64,000 nucleotides of DNA, taken from assembly GCA_001695595.3 (NCBI GenBank), contig MBPM02000004.1:248001-312000 (forward strand), in the 5' to 3' direction. Source of the stretch: Plasmopara viticola. Lineage: Eukaryota; Oomycota; Peronosporomycetes; Peronosporales; Peronosporaceae. The position numbers and the translations under genes are program-made. Under the pieces are notes generated by a model. It was not told where the DNA came from and searched no databases. It saw nothing but the letters and a program-made list of their open reading frames with translations. Positions 9,820 to 21,666 of the stretch are shown in pieces; the first letter of the stretch is position 1, and each line of letters begins with the position of its first letter.

Positions 9820-12800
9820 AGACAAAGCAGCATCTGCTGTTTCAGCTGCAGCAAGCAAGGGCACATGATCTGATCCTAACCTGTGAAGGCTGACAAAGTG
9901 GGAGCCGCATCCTCAGAGCTAGAAAATCGAATGTCATTAGCAGGGATGGCGGTGCTCTTTTAATAATAAATAAGTTTTCACGATGCGTGTGGCTGATACC
10001 TACTGTGCGATCTACAGAAAAGAGTTTTTGGCTTGACTGGTTACTCATGCAAGAGTGGTTAGGCTATAACTCAACAGCTTCTATAGGGTAACTAGCAGCA
10101 GCGGTCGCAAGATGTACACGCAAATACAATAATCCTCTTGGACTTTACGTAGTTTAGCCGTTGACAAATATTGCGCACCGGCATCATTTGCATCGAACTG
10201 ACTGATACCCTGAAATTAAGATCAAGCCGTTGCATATTTTTCACTCTTTGATCGCTGAAGAAGCAAGTAAAAAGGCCCACCTCTTAGAAAGTGTATTTTG
10301 GTGTGGATTTTATGACCAAAGTCTGACCTTGAGCTTGATGGCAGATAAGCACTACAGATAACGTGGTGGGAGTCCTTTGGGTTTCAAGAGGCCTGGAAAA
10401 TTTATGTGAATTTTGATGAAATAGTTTTTTTTCCTTCCTTTGAAATGAGCAGGGATGACTTGTCCTTGACGCAAGTAAGATTTCCTAACAGTGTCGACTC
10501 ATTCTCTGGACTACAAAATTGACGAGGAAGGAATGAACCTTAAAGAAAGGTATTTCTCGCGCGATGCTGGCTATGGCACCGAAAGGCATGCTCAACAGTC
10601 TTTAGCACCGCAAGTTTTCCTTCTCGTGTGAACAAACTTGGCTCATAGGGATATATTGTCTTATAAGCGGCTACGAACGTGCTTTCGACACCACACACAA
10701 TCCGGATTTATGCGTATTTGAGGCTAAAAGGCAAGGATCGCTGCTTTTGTAAACGTTCCAATTACGGCTCAATTACATATTCTCACCATAAATTTTAGCA
10801 TAAAATCGACCACTTTAGACTAAAAGCTCTACGTTCATCAACATATAGGCAATTTAATTTGTTGGTGGGTCAGACATGACTTACCTTACAAGGCTATAAT
10901 GTTAAGCCAAGCGCTGAGTTCGTAAATTTTGGGCACTTGAATAGACTGACTCCTTCCATACTCCAACGTGTGGCCAAAATATTGCAAATTGCTAGTTGCT
11001 TACGTGATTAAATTGCAATGACCTTTGGGCAGGCAAATTAGAGCTGTTTTGACGGCCTACACTTTTTCTGAGAAGCGTGATAACCATCCCACTTCCTGAG
11101 AATTCCATGCCCCCAACATTGTACCTTTCCTTAAGATCACACTTTACATGGAAGTGCCGTTGGGAACGCGGAGAAAATCTCTCTCGCCTTAGCCTCGTGC
11201 CTTTTTGATGAAATTACGCCATTTCCTTCGCGACAAAATGAATACACTGAGATTAAGCTGGGGTCAATGTAAACGTTAGGACACCGCTGCGCGTTGAAGC
11301 GTCTATTCTGAGGCGCGTTCACTTGTACTGAACTCTAGACATGGCCAGCCACTTTCAATACCTAAGTTACGGGTACCTGGTGTCGACCTTATAATTATAA
11401 TAGAGGTGCCTGTATAGCATCTAGTACTCGCCTTACAAGCGCAGAGTTTACGTTTTGGGCACCTCAAAACTGATATGAGGCTCAAACTCTGACCATTGCA
11501 ATGCATTTTAGACATCCCACACAAGCCTTGGGTGCATCAACATCGTCTGAAGAAGGTCGAAACTATACGCCGGCCAAAGCGTAACCATACTGACATTTGT
11601 ACTCCTGAACACCAAATTTAGTATGGTTCTGTACCAGAAATACTCTACGTTTAGCTCTCTTGCTGTATGTATTTGGTGTGAACGAATGTACTCGAACTGC
11701 TTTTCGCGCAGATTTCAAGTGGATAACGCTTAAATGACGATCAGAGAAAATAAGCGCAGAGCTGAACGATACGTCAATACATTTTCATCCGAGATTTGCG
11801 CTCTGGCTCACGATCCTCCATTTTCAATCTGTGTATAAAGCGGCATATGGTATAAATGGTGTACATGGTTTCAGTTTTTTTTGAAGTGATAAAGATTTTT
11901 GACATCATTCTCGCATACAGAGCGCTTGGAGGCTTTGGGGGTCAATTCCTCATGCTGAGGTTCAGCACATTATCATATAGATCGACAGTTATGGTCAAAT
12001 GACACCATCGTCAACGCTTAAAGACTGACAACGCAATATAGAACGACTGACTTAATTAAACAAACATTGCGCCCTTGTACAGGAGCGAGATGGTCGATTA
12101 AGACTATTTTGATTTGTGCTCCAGTGCCGAGATTACCAGCATAATAAGGTAAAGATGTTCTGCTTATCAGATTTAAGCTAATAGACAAGAGTAAACGATG
12201 AATATTAGGAGGCATTTACCAATCAGGTTCCGACACCACGATCCAGACTTTAGTGCATGTTGAATCGAGTGAATTACTCACGTTGACACATCTCTCATTC
12301 AATCCTTGTCCAAATTTCACGTGGGTCCATGAGGCTGGCTTATCAAACACTTGGTTCATCAGCGGCAGCATACACTGGCCGGGTCTCAAAAGAGGAAATG
12401 TATTTGTTGGGGTAAGATAAATAGCAACTTTACCTGGTGATTGCTTCTAGTAAGTTATGAGACTGAGGTGTTTGTCCGTGTAGTAGCAGTTCTTCGCCAA
12501 AACATTTTGATTCGATGAATTCTTCCTTTTCAATCCCTGCTCACAAATAGACGGTGTCTAACTCCACTTTTTCGTACCTCATCGATGCCATACTTTTTTT
12601 AAAGCCACAGTTTTTGGCTATACTTAAAACGAAGCCTAACACGTCTTCAAAAGTCATTAAAGTTGCGCAACTTGTCATGCATATTATTCGGCAAAGTTTG
12701 AACTGTGAAAGTAAGTCTAGGAAAACTTTTTGCCGATAAAAAAACTTTAGGGTGCTTTTTTGTCAGAACGCGATGTATTTACGGGCAGATCCGCATAATG

Positions 12801-13680
12801 GTCTGACACGCAATACATTTGTCCGTGCCCAAGTGATTTATACTTTTAAAGTATAAATAAAGACTCAGTGCGATCTCTCCTGAGAGCATTATTCGGCATT
12901 TATATAAGACGTGGCTCCCTACGAGCCCATGGTTTGATGCTCAAGACGTTTTCTTATTATTTGAGTCGTCCAAATTCCTACCTTTAAACTTAATTGCCAT
13001 CCAAATGTTCTGCTTTCAACTTACCGCTGTCCCTTATAACTTTGCAAATTTCAAGTAGAGCTGGAAAATGCTCATGAAATTTTAATTGTCTCCAAAAATG
13101 TAAAATTGAGCTGTTAATGTACCTTTTCCCAAAAGTTCTTGCCAAAAAAATTAAATTTTTCAGGCGCTAGATAGAACCAAAAATGCATGATGTTATTTTC
13201 GTGGCAATTACTATGTTACAGTTTCAGCGAAGTGTACATGTGAGTGGAGCAGTAACTGCAAGCGCACCGTCGACCCGCAACCCACGGTCCGCAACATGCA
13301 CTTCGTTCGCAGTGGTCATCAAGAAAGCTTCGCTGTTGCCTCTTCCACTCCCAACCCCAAGTAGCGGTGAACGTGGGCTTGCCAAAAGCATATATCACGA
13401 GAAAAAGTTTTTTCGTCATCACTTTACTTTTGCCAAGGTACTCGAACTCCCAAGATTTTTCGAGGAAATCCGTGTCGTCAACCGCACAAAAAAAGACTTT
13501 TACCCTAGCGACCGCGTCGCACGTGATTGCTACTCACAAAATGGTGGTTCTTGTTTTTTTTCAAAGGAAAGACGATGTGATGCATATGAATTTCACTTCA
13601 CCTTCACTCACTCGCGATCGGCGTCAAAAGGGCGGAGCTAATGACGTAGCCTCAGCGACCCCTGCCTTTGCTTAGGCAAA
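9820..13680. repeat. Segmental duplication, block A part 1 (partner ~37270-41220)
   Basis: Colinear anchors pair this stretch with block B. AAAGCAGCATCTGC occurs at ~9824 and ~37274. CACGATGCGTGTGGCTGA occurs at ~9979 and ~37450. The 'CAAGAGTAAAC...GACACCACGA' stretch pairs ~12185 with ~38398. TTTGTCCGTGTAGT pairs ~12470 with ~40021. CGGCAAAGTTT pairs ~12690 with ~40171. The lectin gene of block B has no counterpart here: only ~216 bp separate the anchors that lie ~1.55 kb apart in block B. Confidence 0.7.
13224..13391 (-). pseudogene. Relict small frame with RXLR-like motif, block A copy (55 codons)
   Basis: On the minus strand a 55-codon frame begins MLLASPRSPLLGVG and contains MTTANEVHVADRGLRVDG, with RGLR encoded at 13275-13286. 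The equivalent stretch in block B has ADRKLRDD at the same aligned place. RXLR after a short N-terminal region is the host-translocation motif of Peronosporales effectors, usually followed by an acidic (D)EER. Here an intact signal peptide is not convincing, no EER follows, and the frame stops soon after. I read it as a decayed effector-like gene or a chance motif. A 152-codon frame on the opposite strand (13183-13641) overlaps it and is not conserved as a frame in block B. Confidence 0.3.
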
Positions 13681-16439
13681 CATTATTTTAAGCCTTTTAT
13701 AATATCAAAGTTGTGATTAAACCCCTATTCCGGTGGGTGTTTAAAAGATGGGTGCCTAAACATCTAATATGACTATTTTTTCATTCCAGAGTATACCGTT
13801 TTCTTGGCTTTCTTCAATATTTCTCAGCCAAAGCGCAATGCACGATGCCCAAAAGGTAGATCCAAGAGATCATTGTCGCGAATTGAAAATGTTCGCGTTT
13901 AATTTTGTTAGAAAAGCCACCTTTGACATATTTTGTTTTCTTATCAGCCAAAATCTTTGAAAATATAAGTTCTCCGACTCAAAGTATTTCTGGCAAACTC
14001 CAACGTAAGTGTCCCTGCCGTGACTCAACAGACCGTTAGGTCGTCAACAACTTCTTTAGATCAGATCTATTCGTTAAGCACGGAAATGTTTGCTACACCT
14101 AGGGAACAAAAGATCGTATCGTGTTCTGATTTCTTATTAGCCTGTGGTCGTATGCCGCTTACTGTTTCTTGTGATCCTACGTAGCCCGAATGCATAGCAA
14201 TTGTGATAGGCACTGTGACTTGGGAACCCATCTTACCTGCTTATGAACTGACTAGATGTTGTTCACATTAAGATTAAAAACATGTGTCTAATAGCCGTTG
14301 CTGCTTGCAAAAGTCGGCTACTCGCCAAAAGGCGTTGCCATGTCTATTTTCTAGTACCTTTAATAATTCTCGTGTTTACTTTGAGCGTGTAGCTGCACAA
14401 GATTTTAGTGAGCAACGAAAAAACACATAAAGTGTATTTCTAGAATAAATACTTCGATGCCATTGAGACCGAGTATAGTGAACGGTCGCATCTTAAATAA
14501 TGCGTGTAGGTTGACTACCTAAACCCTCGTAAAAGTTCCAAGATGAATAGAATCATCTTTATGCATCTGTCTGACGACTGCCTGACGACATTCTAGCTTA
14601 AATGGTCTTAAAAAGACGAGTACTCGCTGCTACAAAGTAGCTGAGACTCGTAATGGCGTTCGAGCTGTACAAAAAGAGTCAATGATTGAGGGCGAAATGC
14701 AGCGTTTAGCTTGGGTATATCGCCCAACGTGGGGCAGCCGACAATGGTTGAGGTTTCTACCTTCGTCGGTAAGAAAAAAATAGAACTTTTCTTCTGTATG
14801 AAAAAATTCGACTGAAAAGGCTGGTAGGCTTCGTCAAAAGCTGGGCACTTACCCGTGAAATATCTTTGTGTCCTGGGAACACATGCCGGAATAAAGCCAG
14901 CGCTCACCCATTTTCCCGTCAAGCAAGAGAGGTGTGATATTTTGTATATGCTTTCAGGTTTTTAGAGGTGAAGGTATCCATCTTTGGGATTCCACGTCCC
15001 AAGGTATAAAAGTTGACAGTGGCTATAATTCGACTTAGAGTGAGCAGTCCCACACTCGACATGTTAATGTGCAGGCCGCGACTATGGAAAAGGCGATTTA
15101 AATCGCTCATCAAGGGGTGCATAGCAATAGCCAGACTTGCTCGTACGGAAGACCTAAGGTGAGATGCTCCCCTCTTGTAAAACTATCAGTAGTGAGTTTG
15201 TAGACCCAGTGAATTTAGGCTTTCTTTAGTATTACCGAGCAAAGCTACAATTATTACTATATCCGCGGTAAAATAGGGCACATGATCCCTGTCTGTCTCG
15301 AAAGGAACCATCAGATTAGTCCTTCATCTTGCTTGAGGGCTTTCGGGGGTGGCTAACGAAAGCCGCGCCCTCAGATTAGGAAGACGCTTGCTACCAGTAT
15401 GGGTGGGTATACCCATGGGGGAGAATATCAGTCCTTGTGACGGATGTGGTTGATCCACACAAAACAATTTCGCATCCGAGACCTCTATCATTTCGGAAGA
15501 AGGTACCCATAGCTGTGGACTGCTAGTCATTTACGGGAAATTGCTACGGAATAGAAGCTGATTTTGAGTGTCGATTATCTTTGAAGCGCCACACACATTA
15601 TTATACAGACAAGCGTTTGCCATCCACTCAAAAAATTTGATTAAGGCTCTTTGGGAGAGCAACATTAATAAAAGGAAAGTATCTGTTCGATTGGCGCTGA
15701 GGTAGCTGTATAATAAAAGACATAATTAAACTTGTAGTCAAAATGTACAGCTATGACTTGATCCTTGCTTCAGCGTGCAAGCAAGGACGATACCGACTAT
15801 TATTGCTAGGATATGGCTTGAAGACCGTAGCTCAGAAATTTACAGACTTTGTTCGGCAATATGTTTCGTCTCGTGTGCGTAGCCACACTACTCCGCACGC
15901 GCCCTCAAGACAAATGTTGTTGTACTTTATGCTCAGAACCAGCTTTTGTTTGAGCTGATAGATCGACGTTCCTTGGTCGAGCCCTCAATAGCTTAGCACC
16001 AACATCCTGCGCTCTCATTGGCTTGAGTTATAACTTCATGCGAAACATTGGCTGTATTTGCGCTCAATCTGTAGTGGAAAGCATAAATATTAATGTTCTT
16101 TTGGCAGCAAACTAATATCGTCTGCTAGAGCGCATATGCGGTTATTGCAGCAGCTAGATTTGCAAAAACGTTTTGAAAATAAATGCATCCGCGCTTGAAT
16201 TGAAGACTTGAAAATTAGCCTTTTATTTCTTACTTTTGGTGTGTAGATCATTTTGGAATATTGTTTTATCGTTTTGGTGTCTGAAGATACAAAGTTATGT
16301 GGTAAAAAAAATCTTGGCTTTTTTGCGCATCGCTGGGGAGCTGATATCATCAAGCTGATTGACAATATTTTTAGAGCCTTTGAGTGGTAGCGTACAGAAA
16401 AAGTGAGGCTTTGACTTTCTTATCAAAAGTTAACGAGCA
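13681..16439. other. Block-A-specific stretch with no recognised gene
   Basis: About 2.7 kb lies here where block B has only a few hundred bp between the flanking anchors (~41220-41640). Scattered frames of 60-105 codons show no recognisable domain or conserved counterpart. I see no LTRs, tRNA or tandem arrays. Confidence 0.45.
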
Positions 16440-16962
16440 GGGCATGCTGCTACATTGTCTTGGTGTACCAGCACACATACATATGGTTCTTCTCTTCATC
16501 CAACAATCCTTTCGCTATGAACATGATTAATCTGGTCACATTGTCTCTCCAATAGAACCAGAATTTACAATTTTTGGTTTAAGACAATCAATTTTGGGGT
16601 CCTTGCTACGGTCAAAAGTCGGCGCTGTTCCAATGGCACCAGATGACAACTTTAAGAGCGGTTCTCATGGACCAACATACTTATCTTCCTCTAACAAAGA
16701 ATGATACGATCGATCTACCGTGTTTGGCACAGCTATCAAGTAAGCCTTTCTGTACAAATGGTGAGCAACACAAGATCAGTATTGGCTGCTAGGTCCGAGC
16801 ACGGAATCCATACTAATAAATCGTCAGCTGCGCGATAGCGCCGACCTTCTGTGCCTATTGTGCATACGCATTTCGCAAGTCCATGACCGGTTTGGCGTTA
16901 GCTGCTCGTGAACATAGATGGGCGAACATCACTGCTCGTGAACACAGTTGGGCGGCTCACTT
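16440..16962. repeat. Segmental duplication, block A part 2 (partner ~41640-42090)
   Basis: TGCTGCTACA, CATCCAACAATC-type and ATCTACCG...TTTGGC stretches recur in order in block B at ~41656-41880. At 16902-16960 a ~30-bp unit starting CTGCTCGTGAACA is repeated twice in tandem just before the Copia insertion. Confidence 0.65.
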
Positions 16963-16967
16963 GTATT
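16963..16967. repeat. Target-site duplication GTATT (left copy)
   Basis: GTATT directly precedes the LTR at 16968 and recurs at 21662-21666 directly after the other LTR. Confidence 0.85.
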
Positions 16968-17146
16968 TATAACAATTTGGTTGTCGCAGAGCAGAATGGA
17001 AAGGAAATTCATAGGAATAAAACAAACTATCGGCTCTACTTACTTGTAGCCACGTGTTCTTCTGTCTCGATATTCTAGAATGTGACTATTTCTCTTATAT
17101 GTCAAGTTGGCACATACTGTGGGACACCCAATTAGAGGTCGTTACA
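16968..17146 (-). repeat. Copia-1 3' LTR (179 bp)
   Basis: Matches 21483-21661 along its full length with about ten differences. On the minus strand it begins TGTAACGACC and ends TTGTTATA. The last coding codons and the stop of the polyprotein (TAA at 17132-17134) lie inside it. Confidence 0.92.
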
Positions 17147-20100
17147 CTCCCCCTCAACTTGACAGTCCACAAGTTCGCATGCGTCACGAAGCTTCACAAA
17201 TCGTGGCGTCGGAATGGCCTTCGTTAACATATCCGCCAGCTGAGACACTGATGGTACGTACTCTACCTCGATGGTGCCCTTTTCGACGTAGTCACGGACG
17301 AAGTGAGCTCGGAGGTCGATGTGCTTGGCGCGTGGGGTGTATCCGTGGTTAGTTGCCATACTAATCGCCGACTGGTTGTCCATGCAGATCGTCGACGCAC
17401 TCGACACGTTTATACCTATCTCTGTGAGGAGGAAACGCAGCCACAGTACTTCTTGAGCGGTAAGTGCGAGAGCCATGTATTCGGCTTCAGCAGTTGATAA
17501 TGCGACGGTCGCTTGACGCTTGCTCTTGTAGATGACCGGACCGTCAGCCATCTTCACAATCACACCAGACGTCGAACGTCGCGTCTCCTTATCACCACCC
17601 CAGTTCGCGTCGCAGTATGTCACGATATTCTTGCCCTTTGCCGTGTAGTGGATGCCGATCGAATCAGTGGCCTTGAGGTAGCGAAGTACACGTAGCGCAG
17701 CATTCCAATGCATCTCACGCGGCGTATCGAGGTACTGAGAGAGTATTGACAGCACGTAGCCAATGTCGGGACGTGTGGCATTGGCAACGTACAGCATTGA
17801 TCCGATTAGTTCGCGGTACTTATTTTTGTCTGTGCATACACCGTGCTTGTCGGATGGGCTGAGATCTTGACCAATTACCATTGGGTTGCGGACACCATGA
17901 GCAGATACTTGACCAAAACGCTCGAGCAACTTAGTTATAAACTGAGATTGCTTCACCACCATTTTACCACGTTTCCGATCGTGAAGTACTTCCATCCCGA
18001 GAACGAAACGAGCATCACCGAGTGATTTGACCGTGAAGTGCGACGCGAGACCAGTACACACGGATCGCGCTTGTTCCTCTGTTTTGCAGCCAACAAGTAG
18101 ATCGTCCACGTAGAGCACCACAAAAACCGCGGCCGTTGGGTCACTGTCATCTCGTCGAATGAAGAGACAAGGATCAGCTCGACACTTTTTGAAACCGAGA
18201 CGCTTGAACACGTCGCGGATGGTACAGTACCACACAGCTGCAGCTTGTTTGAGTCCATAGAGGCTGCGGCGGAGTCTGCAAACCAATTCCGGCGCCACAT
18301 TCACTCCTTCAGGGGGATTCATGAACACTGTTTCGTCAAGCTTGCCATTTAGAAATGCGGTTTCAATGTCAAACTGGCGAATCATGAGGCGTCGAGAGCA
18401 GCACAATGCGAGAAAGACCCGGATCGTGTTCATGCTTGCCACTGGTGAGTATGCGTGGGTATAGTCTATGCCGCGAGTCTGGAGGAAACCTCGAGCGACC
18501 AGACGTGCCTTGTATCGCTTTACCGCCCCATTCGCGTCGTACTTCTTCGCGAATACCCATTTGCATCCGATCACCTTGTTTCCTTGAGGTCGTCGCACCA
18601 TGTCCCACGTGTGGCTCCGCACATGCGACCGAATCTCAGCACGAATAGCTTCCTTCCATTGTGGAGCGTCAGGGGCCGCCATTGCTTCAGCGTATGATGT
18701 AGGCAGCTCAGACACCGCCAACGCAATTTCGTACTCGTCCAGGCGTGGTCGCTTGCTTTCTGGTTCTGGCTCATCGTCATTTTCAGCGCCACCAAGATGC
18801 AAAGGCACATCTTCATCAGTCAGTAGACGCGGTTGTTCATACGTGATCGATCGAGAGCGAATGGAACCATCACTGAACACTATGCGATTCTCTGATGCAT
18901 CGATGCCGACGCCAACACCTTCACCATGAGGGATGATTGCTGACGGTGTGCACGGATCACATCCGGCAGCACGGACGAGGTCAAGGCTCGGGTTGAGATG
19001 CTGGACGATGGCGGGGCGATCGATCGACAGACTTGGATGTTGTGAGTGCGGGACGATATCGCAATCAGGACGCTGGGCGAGCTGCATCTGTTGATCTTCG
19101 GTAGCAGTGGCAGGACTGATGCGCTGGACAACTTGCATCTGGCTGTTACTCCCCTGTCCAAAGCATCAGTAGGAACGGGTGAGATTTGAGCATCGGTAGG
19201 GGGCACTTCTTCCATTCCAACGTCGGCGGCATCGTCGACATCCGCAGTTGCATCATGGTCGTTCTCATTCACTGGTCGCGGTGGTGGAATATAACTCACG
19301 GAATCGTGATCATTGATGCTAACCACCCAAGGAGAGCAACTTGAGTCATCACTGACGGCATGGAACGTGTCTGGTGGTCGCTCGTTCAGATGCACCGATC
19401 GCGAAATCACGATGCGCTCGTCGTCGTAGTCCCACACACGGTACGCTTTTGAACCATCAGCGTATCCAAGGAAGAGGCAATGGTGAGCTCGAGGATCAAG
19501 TTTGCCTACGTTTGGCTTGTCAACATGTACGTAGCCACGAGCACCAAAAACACGAAGGTCTTCGAGTGACTGGCGCTTTCCGGTTAATACTTCGAGAGGG
19601 CTCTCATCCGGTCGCGCAGTATTCGGGATACGGTTGACGATGTAAGCTGCAGTCCGAAACGCTTCAGCTCACCACACACGGTCCACCCGCATGTAGTGTA
19701 GCATCGATCGGGCCATGTCAGCTAGTGTCTGTTTCATACGCTCAGCGGTCCCATTTTGCTGGGGCTGTATGGCGCACTCGTCTGGTGAATGATCCCTTTG
19801 GACGCACAGAACTTGCCGAAGCGCTTGCTCACATATTAACCACCGTTGTCACTACGAACGCACATCACCTTGCAGCCGTGTTGCACCTTAGCCTGAGTGC
19901 AAAATGCCTTGAAGCAATCGAACACTTGAGACTTCTGCTTGATGAAGTTGACGAACACTACTCGGCTGAAGTCGTCCACGAAGACCACGATGTATACCGC
20001 ACCACCCTTGGACTTCGGTTTTATTGGACCCATCATATCCGTGTGCACAACCTCGAATGGGCGACCTGTCTTTATCTCGCTACCCGATTGGTGCGCGTAC

Positions 20101-21478
20101 GAGCTCGTGGTCATTTTTCCTTGCGCACAGCCACTGCAAACACCACCATCCGATTGAAACAAAGCCATAGGGGGGACACCATCGCACGCGCGAGCAATTA
20201 GCTTTAGCTTGGTATCGGAGACGTGCCCCAGGCGCGCGTGAATGACTTCGTAGGCTTTATCACTTGACTCACCATCAAATGCCGTATACGCGTTGCCTTC
20301 CGTTCTGTACTTTAGTTCACACGCGTACAGTTTCCCAATCCGAGGGACTCGAACAACAACATGGCCATTCTGCGAAATGGAGGCACCGGTCTTGTCGAAC
20401 TGCACAGCGAGATTCTTGGACATGAGTGCAGGAACCGACAGTAGCTTTCGGTCCAATTTCTGAACGTGGAGAACTTCCGTCAACTTCACCCGCACGTCTC
20501 TGGTAAAGTAAACTCGCACGGTACCCATACCTTTGGCGGCAACTCGCTGGCCATTTGCCACCATGATCTCGATTGGTTCTGTAAGCGGGCGGTATTCCGA
20601 AAATCATTCCGATCCGTAGTCATGTGCGAGCTGGCTCCACTATCAAGGAGCCAGGTGGACGATCGTTCACCACCAGCGGTCATAGCGGAGAACGCGAACT
20701 TCGAACCACCGGCATTGCCCTTCAGCCTCGGGCAATCTTGTTTCTTGTGGCCAGCTTCGTGGCATTCATAGCATCGGCCCTTGAACTCCATCTTGTCACC
20801 ACCATTATGCCCTTTGCGTCCGTGTCCCTTGGCATTTCGTCCACGTCGGCCTTCACGCCCATTCTGGAACCTTCCACCATTATCACTCACCGTAGCCTTG
20901 AATGCTTGCTCCTTCACCTCGCGTCTCTGAATCATCTCATATTCGCGTCGGAGCATCTCTTTCGTATCCAGAAGTGTCACACGGTCGCGCGCTTCGATGA
21001 GCCGCACCATCGCGTCGTACTCACTTGGCACACTACCAAGGAGGATCACCAGCTTCTCCTCTTCAGGCAGAGCGTCACCAACCGCAGCCAACTTCGCACA
21101 CAATTCATCGAACTGCTCCAGATGCTCCATGAGACTCCCACCACTGGCCATCGCGAACTCGTGGAGTTGCTTGCGCAGCTGCACACGGTTGTGCAGACTC
21201 TGCTTCATGAAAAATGCACGCAGAATTTGCCATGCTTCCCATGCAGAATTGGCTTCTCTCACCATCATCTGGTACGTTGGACTCAACAGCTTCGACACCA
21301 CAGCCAGCGCCTTCACATCGGCGGCTTTCCATTGGGCGGGGGCGTTCACTGCGTCTTCTGGCTTCACCTCGAGATGATCGAGGAGGTCCTTCCTGGCCAA
21401 TGCCATGCGGGCGTTAACCTCCCACAGGAAGTAGTTGTCGTCGCTGAGGATCTCGTTCGGGTTCGTTATTGGGCTCAT
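17132..21478 (-). pseudogene. Copia-1 gag-pol polyprotein, interrupted
   Basis: The gag start ATG is at 21476-21478. Gag ends with a CCHC zinc knuckle (CYECHEAGHKKQDC). Protease WLLDSGASSHMT follows. Integrase has an HHCC finger (HARLGH...CSGCAQGK) and catalytic HTDMMGP and RSDNGG. RT has YVDDLLVG, and RNase H has CDANWGGD. Five breaks are visible: a 1-nt deletion near 20594; a TAA at 19836-19838 in place of the Glu after RSDNGG; a 1-nt loss in a C run near 19762; a TGA at 19669-19671 in place of a conserved Trp; and a frame change near 19140-19170. The RT/RNase H part (17132-19138, 668 codons) is fully open. The breaks make the element unable to produce its own polyprotein. Confidence 0.9.
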
Positions 21479-21482
21479 AACC
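21470..21482 (-). other. Copia-1 primer-binding site overlapping the gag start codon
   Basis: GGTTATGAGCCCA directly follows the 5' LTR. It is complementary to the anticodon stem-loop of eukaryotic initiator tRNA-Met, not its 3' end, as in Drosophila copia (GGTTATGGGCCC). The ATG inside it (21476-21478) is also the first codon of gag. Confidence 0.75.
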
Positions 21483-21661
21483 TATAACAATTTGGTTGTC
21501 GCAGAGCAGGTTGGAGAGGAAATTCATAGGAATATAGCAAACTATCGGCTCTAACTCACTTGTAGCCACGTTTCTTCTGTCTCGATATTCTAGAATGTGA
21601 CTATTTCTCTTGTATGTCAAGTTGGCACATACTGTGGGACACCCAATTAGAGGTCGATACA
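21483..21661 (-). repeat. Copia-1 5' LTR (179 bp)
   Basis: Pairs with 16968-17146; followed at 21662-21666 by the second GTATT target-site copy. Confidence 0.92.
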
Positions 21662-21666
21662 GTATT

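Larger units (their letters stand above)
16968..21661 (-). mobile_element. Copia-1: near full-length Ty1/Copia LTR retrotransposon, decayed
   Basis: A 4694-bp element in minus orientation bounded by two 179-bp LTRs and a 5-bp duplication (GTATT). The internal order is gag, protease, integrase, reverse transcriptase, RNase H, the Copia order. The two LTRs differ at about ten positions (~5-6%), so this is older than Copia-2. The element sits in block A exactly where block B is unoccupied (~42095). A polypurine tract (GAGGGGGAG) abuts the 3' LTR, and the primer-binding site lies at 21470-21482. Confidence 0.92.

Noticed and set aside
13183..13641. 152-codon + strand frame
   Set aside because: Not preserved as a frame in block B (40741-41170) and no domain is seen; the minus-strand frame is the one shared between the blocks.
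20624..21487. 287-codon + strand frame
   Set aside because: Antisense of Copia-1 gag; the gag zinc knuckle and conserved gag peptides are on the minus strand.
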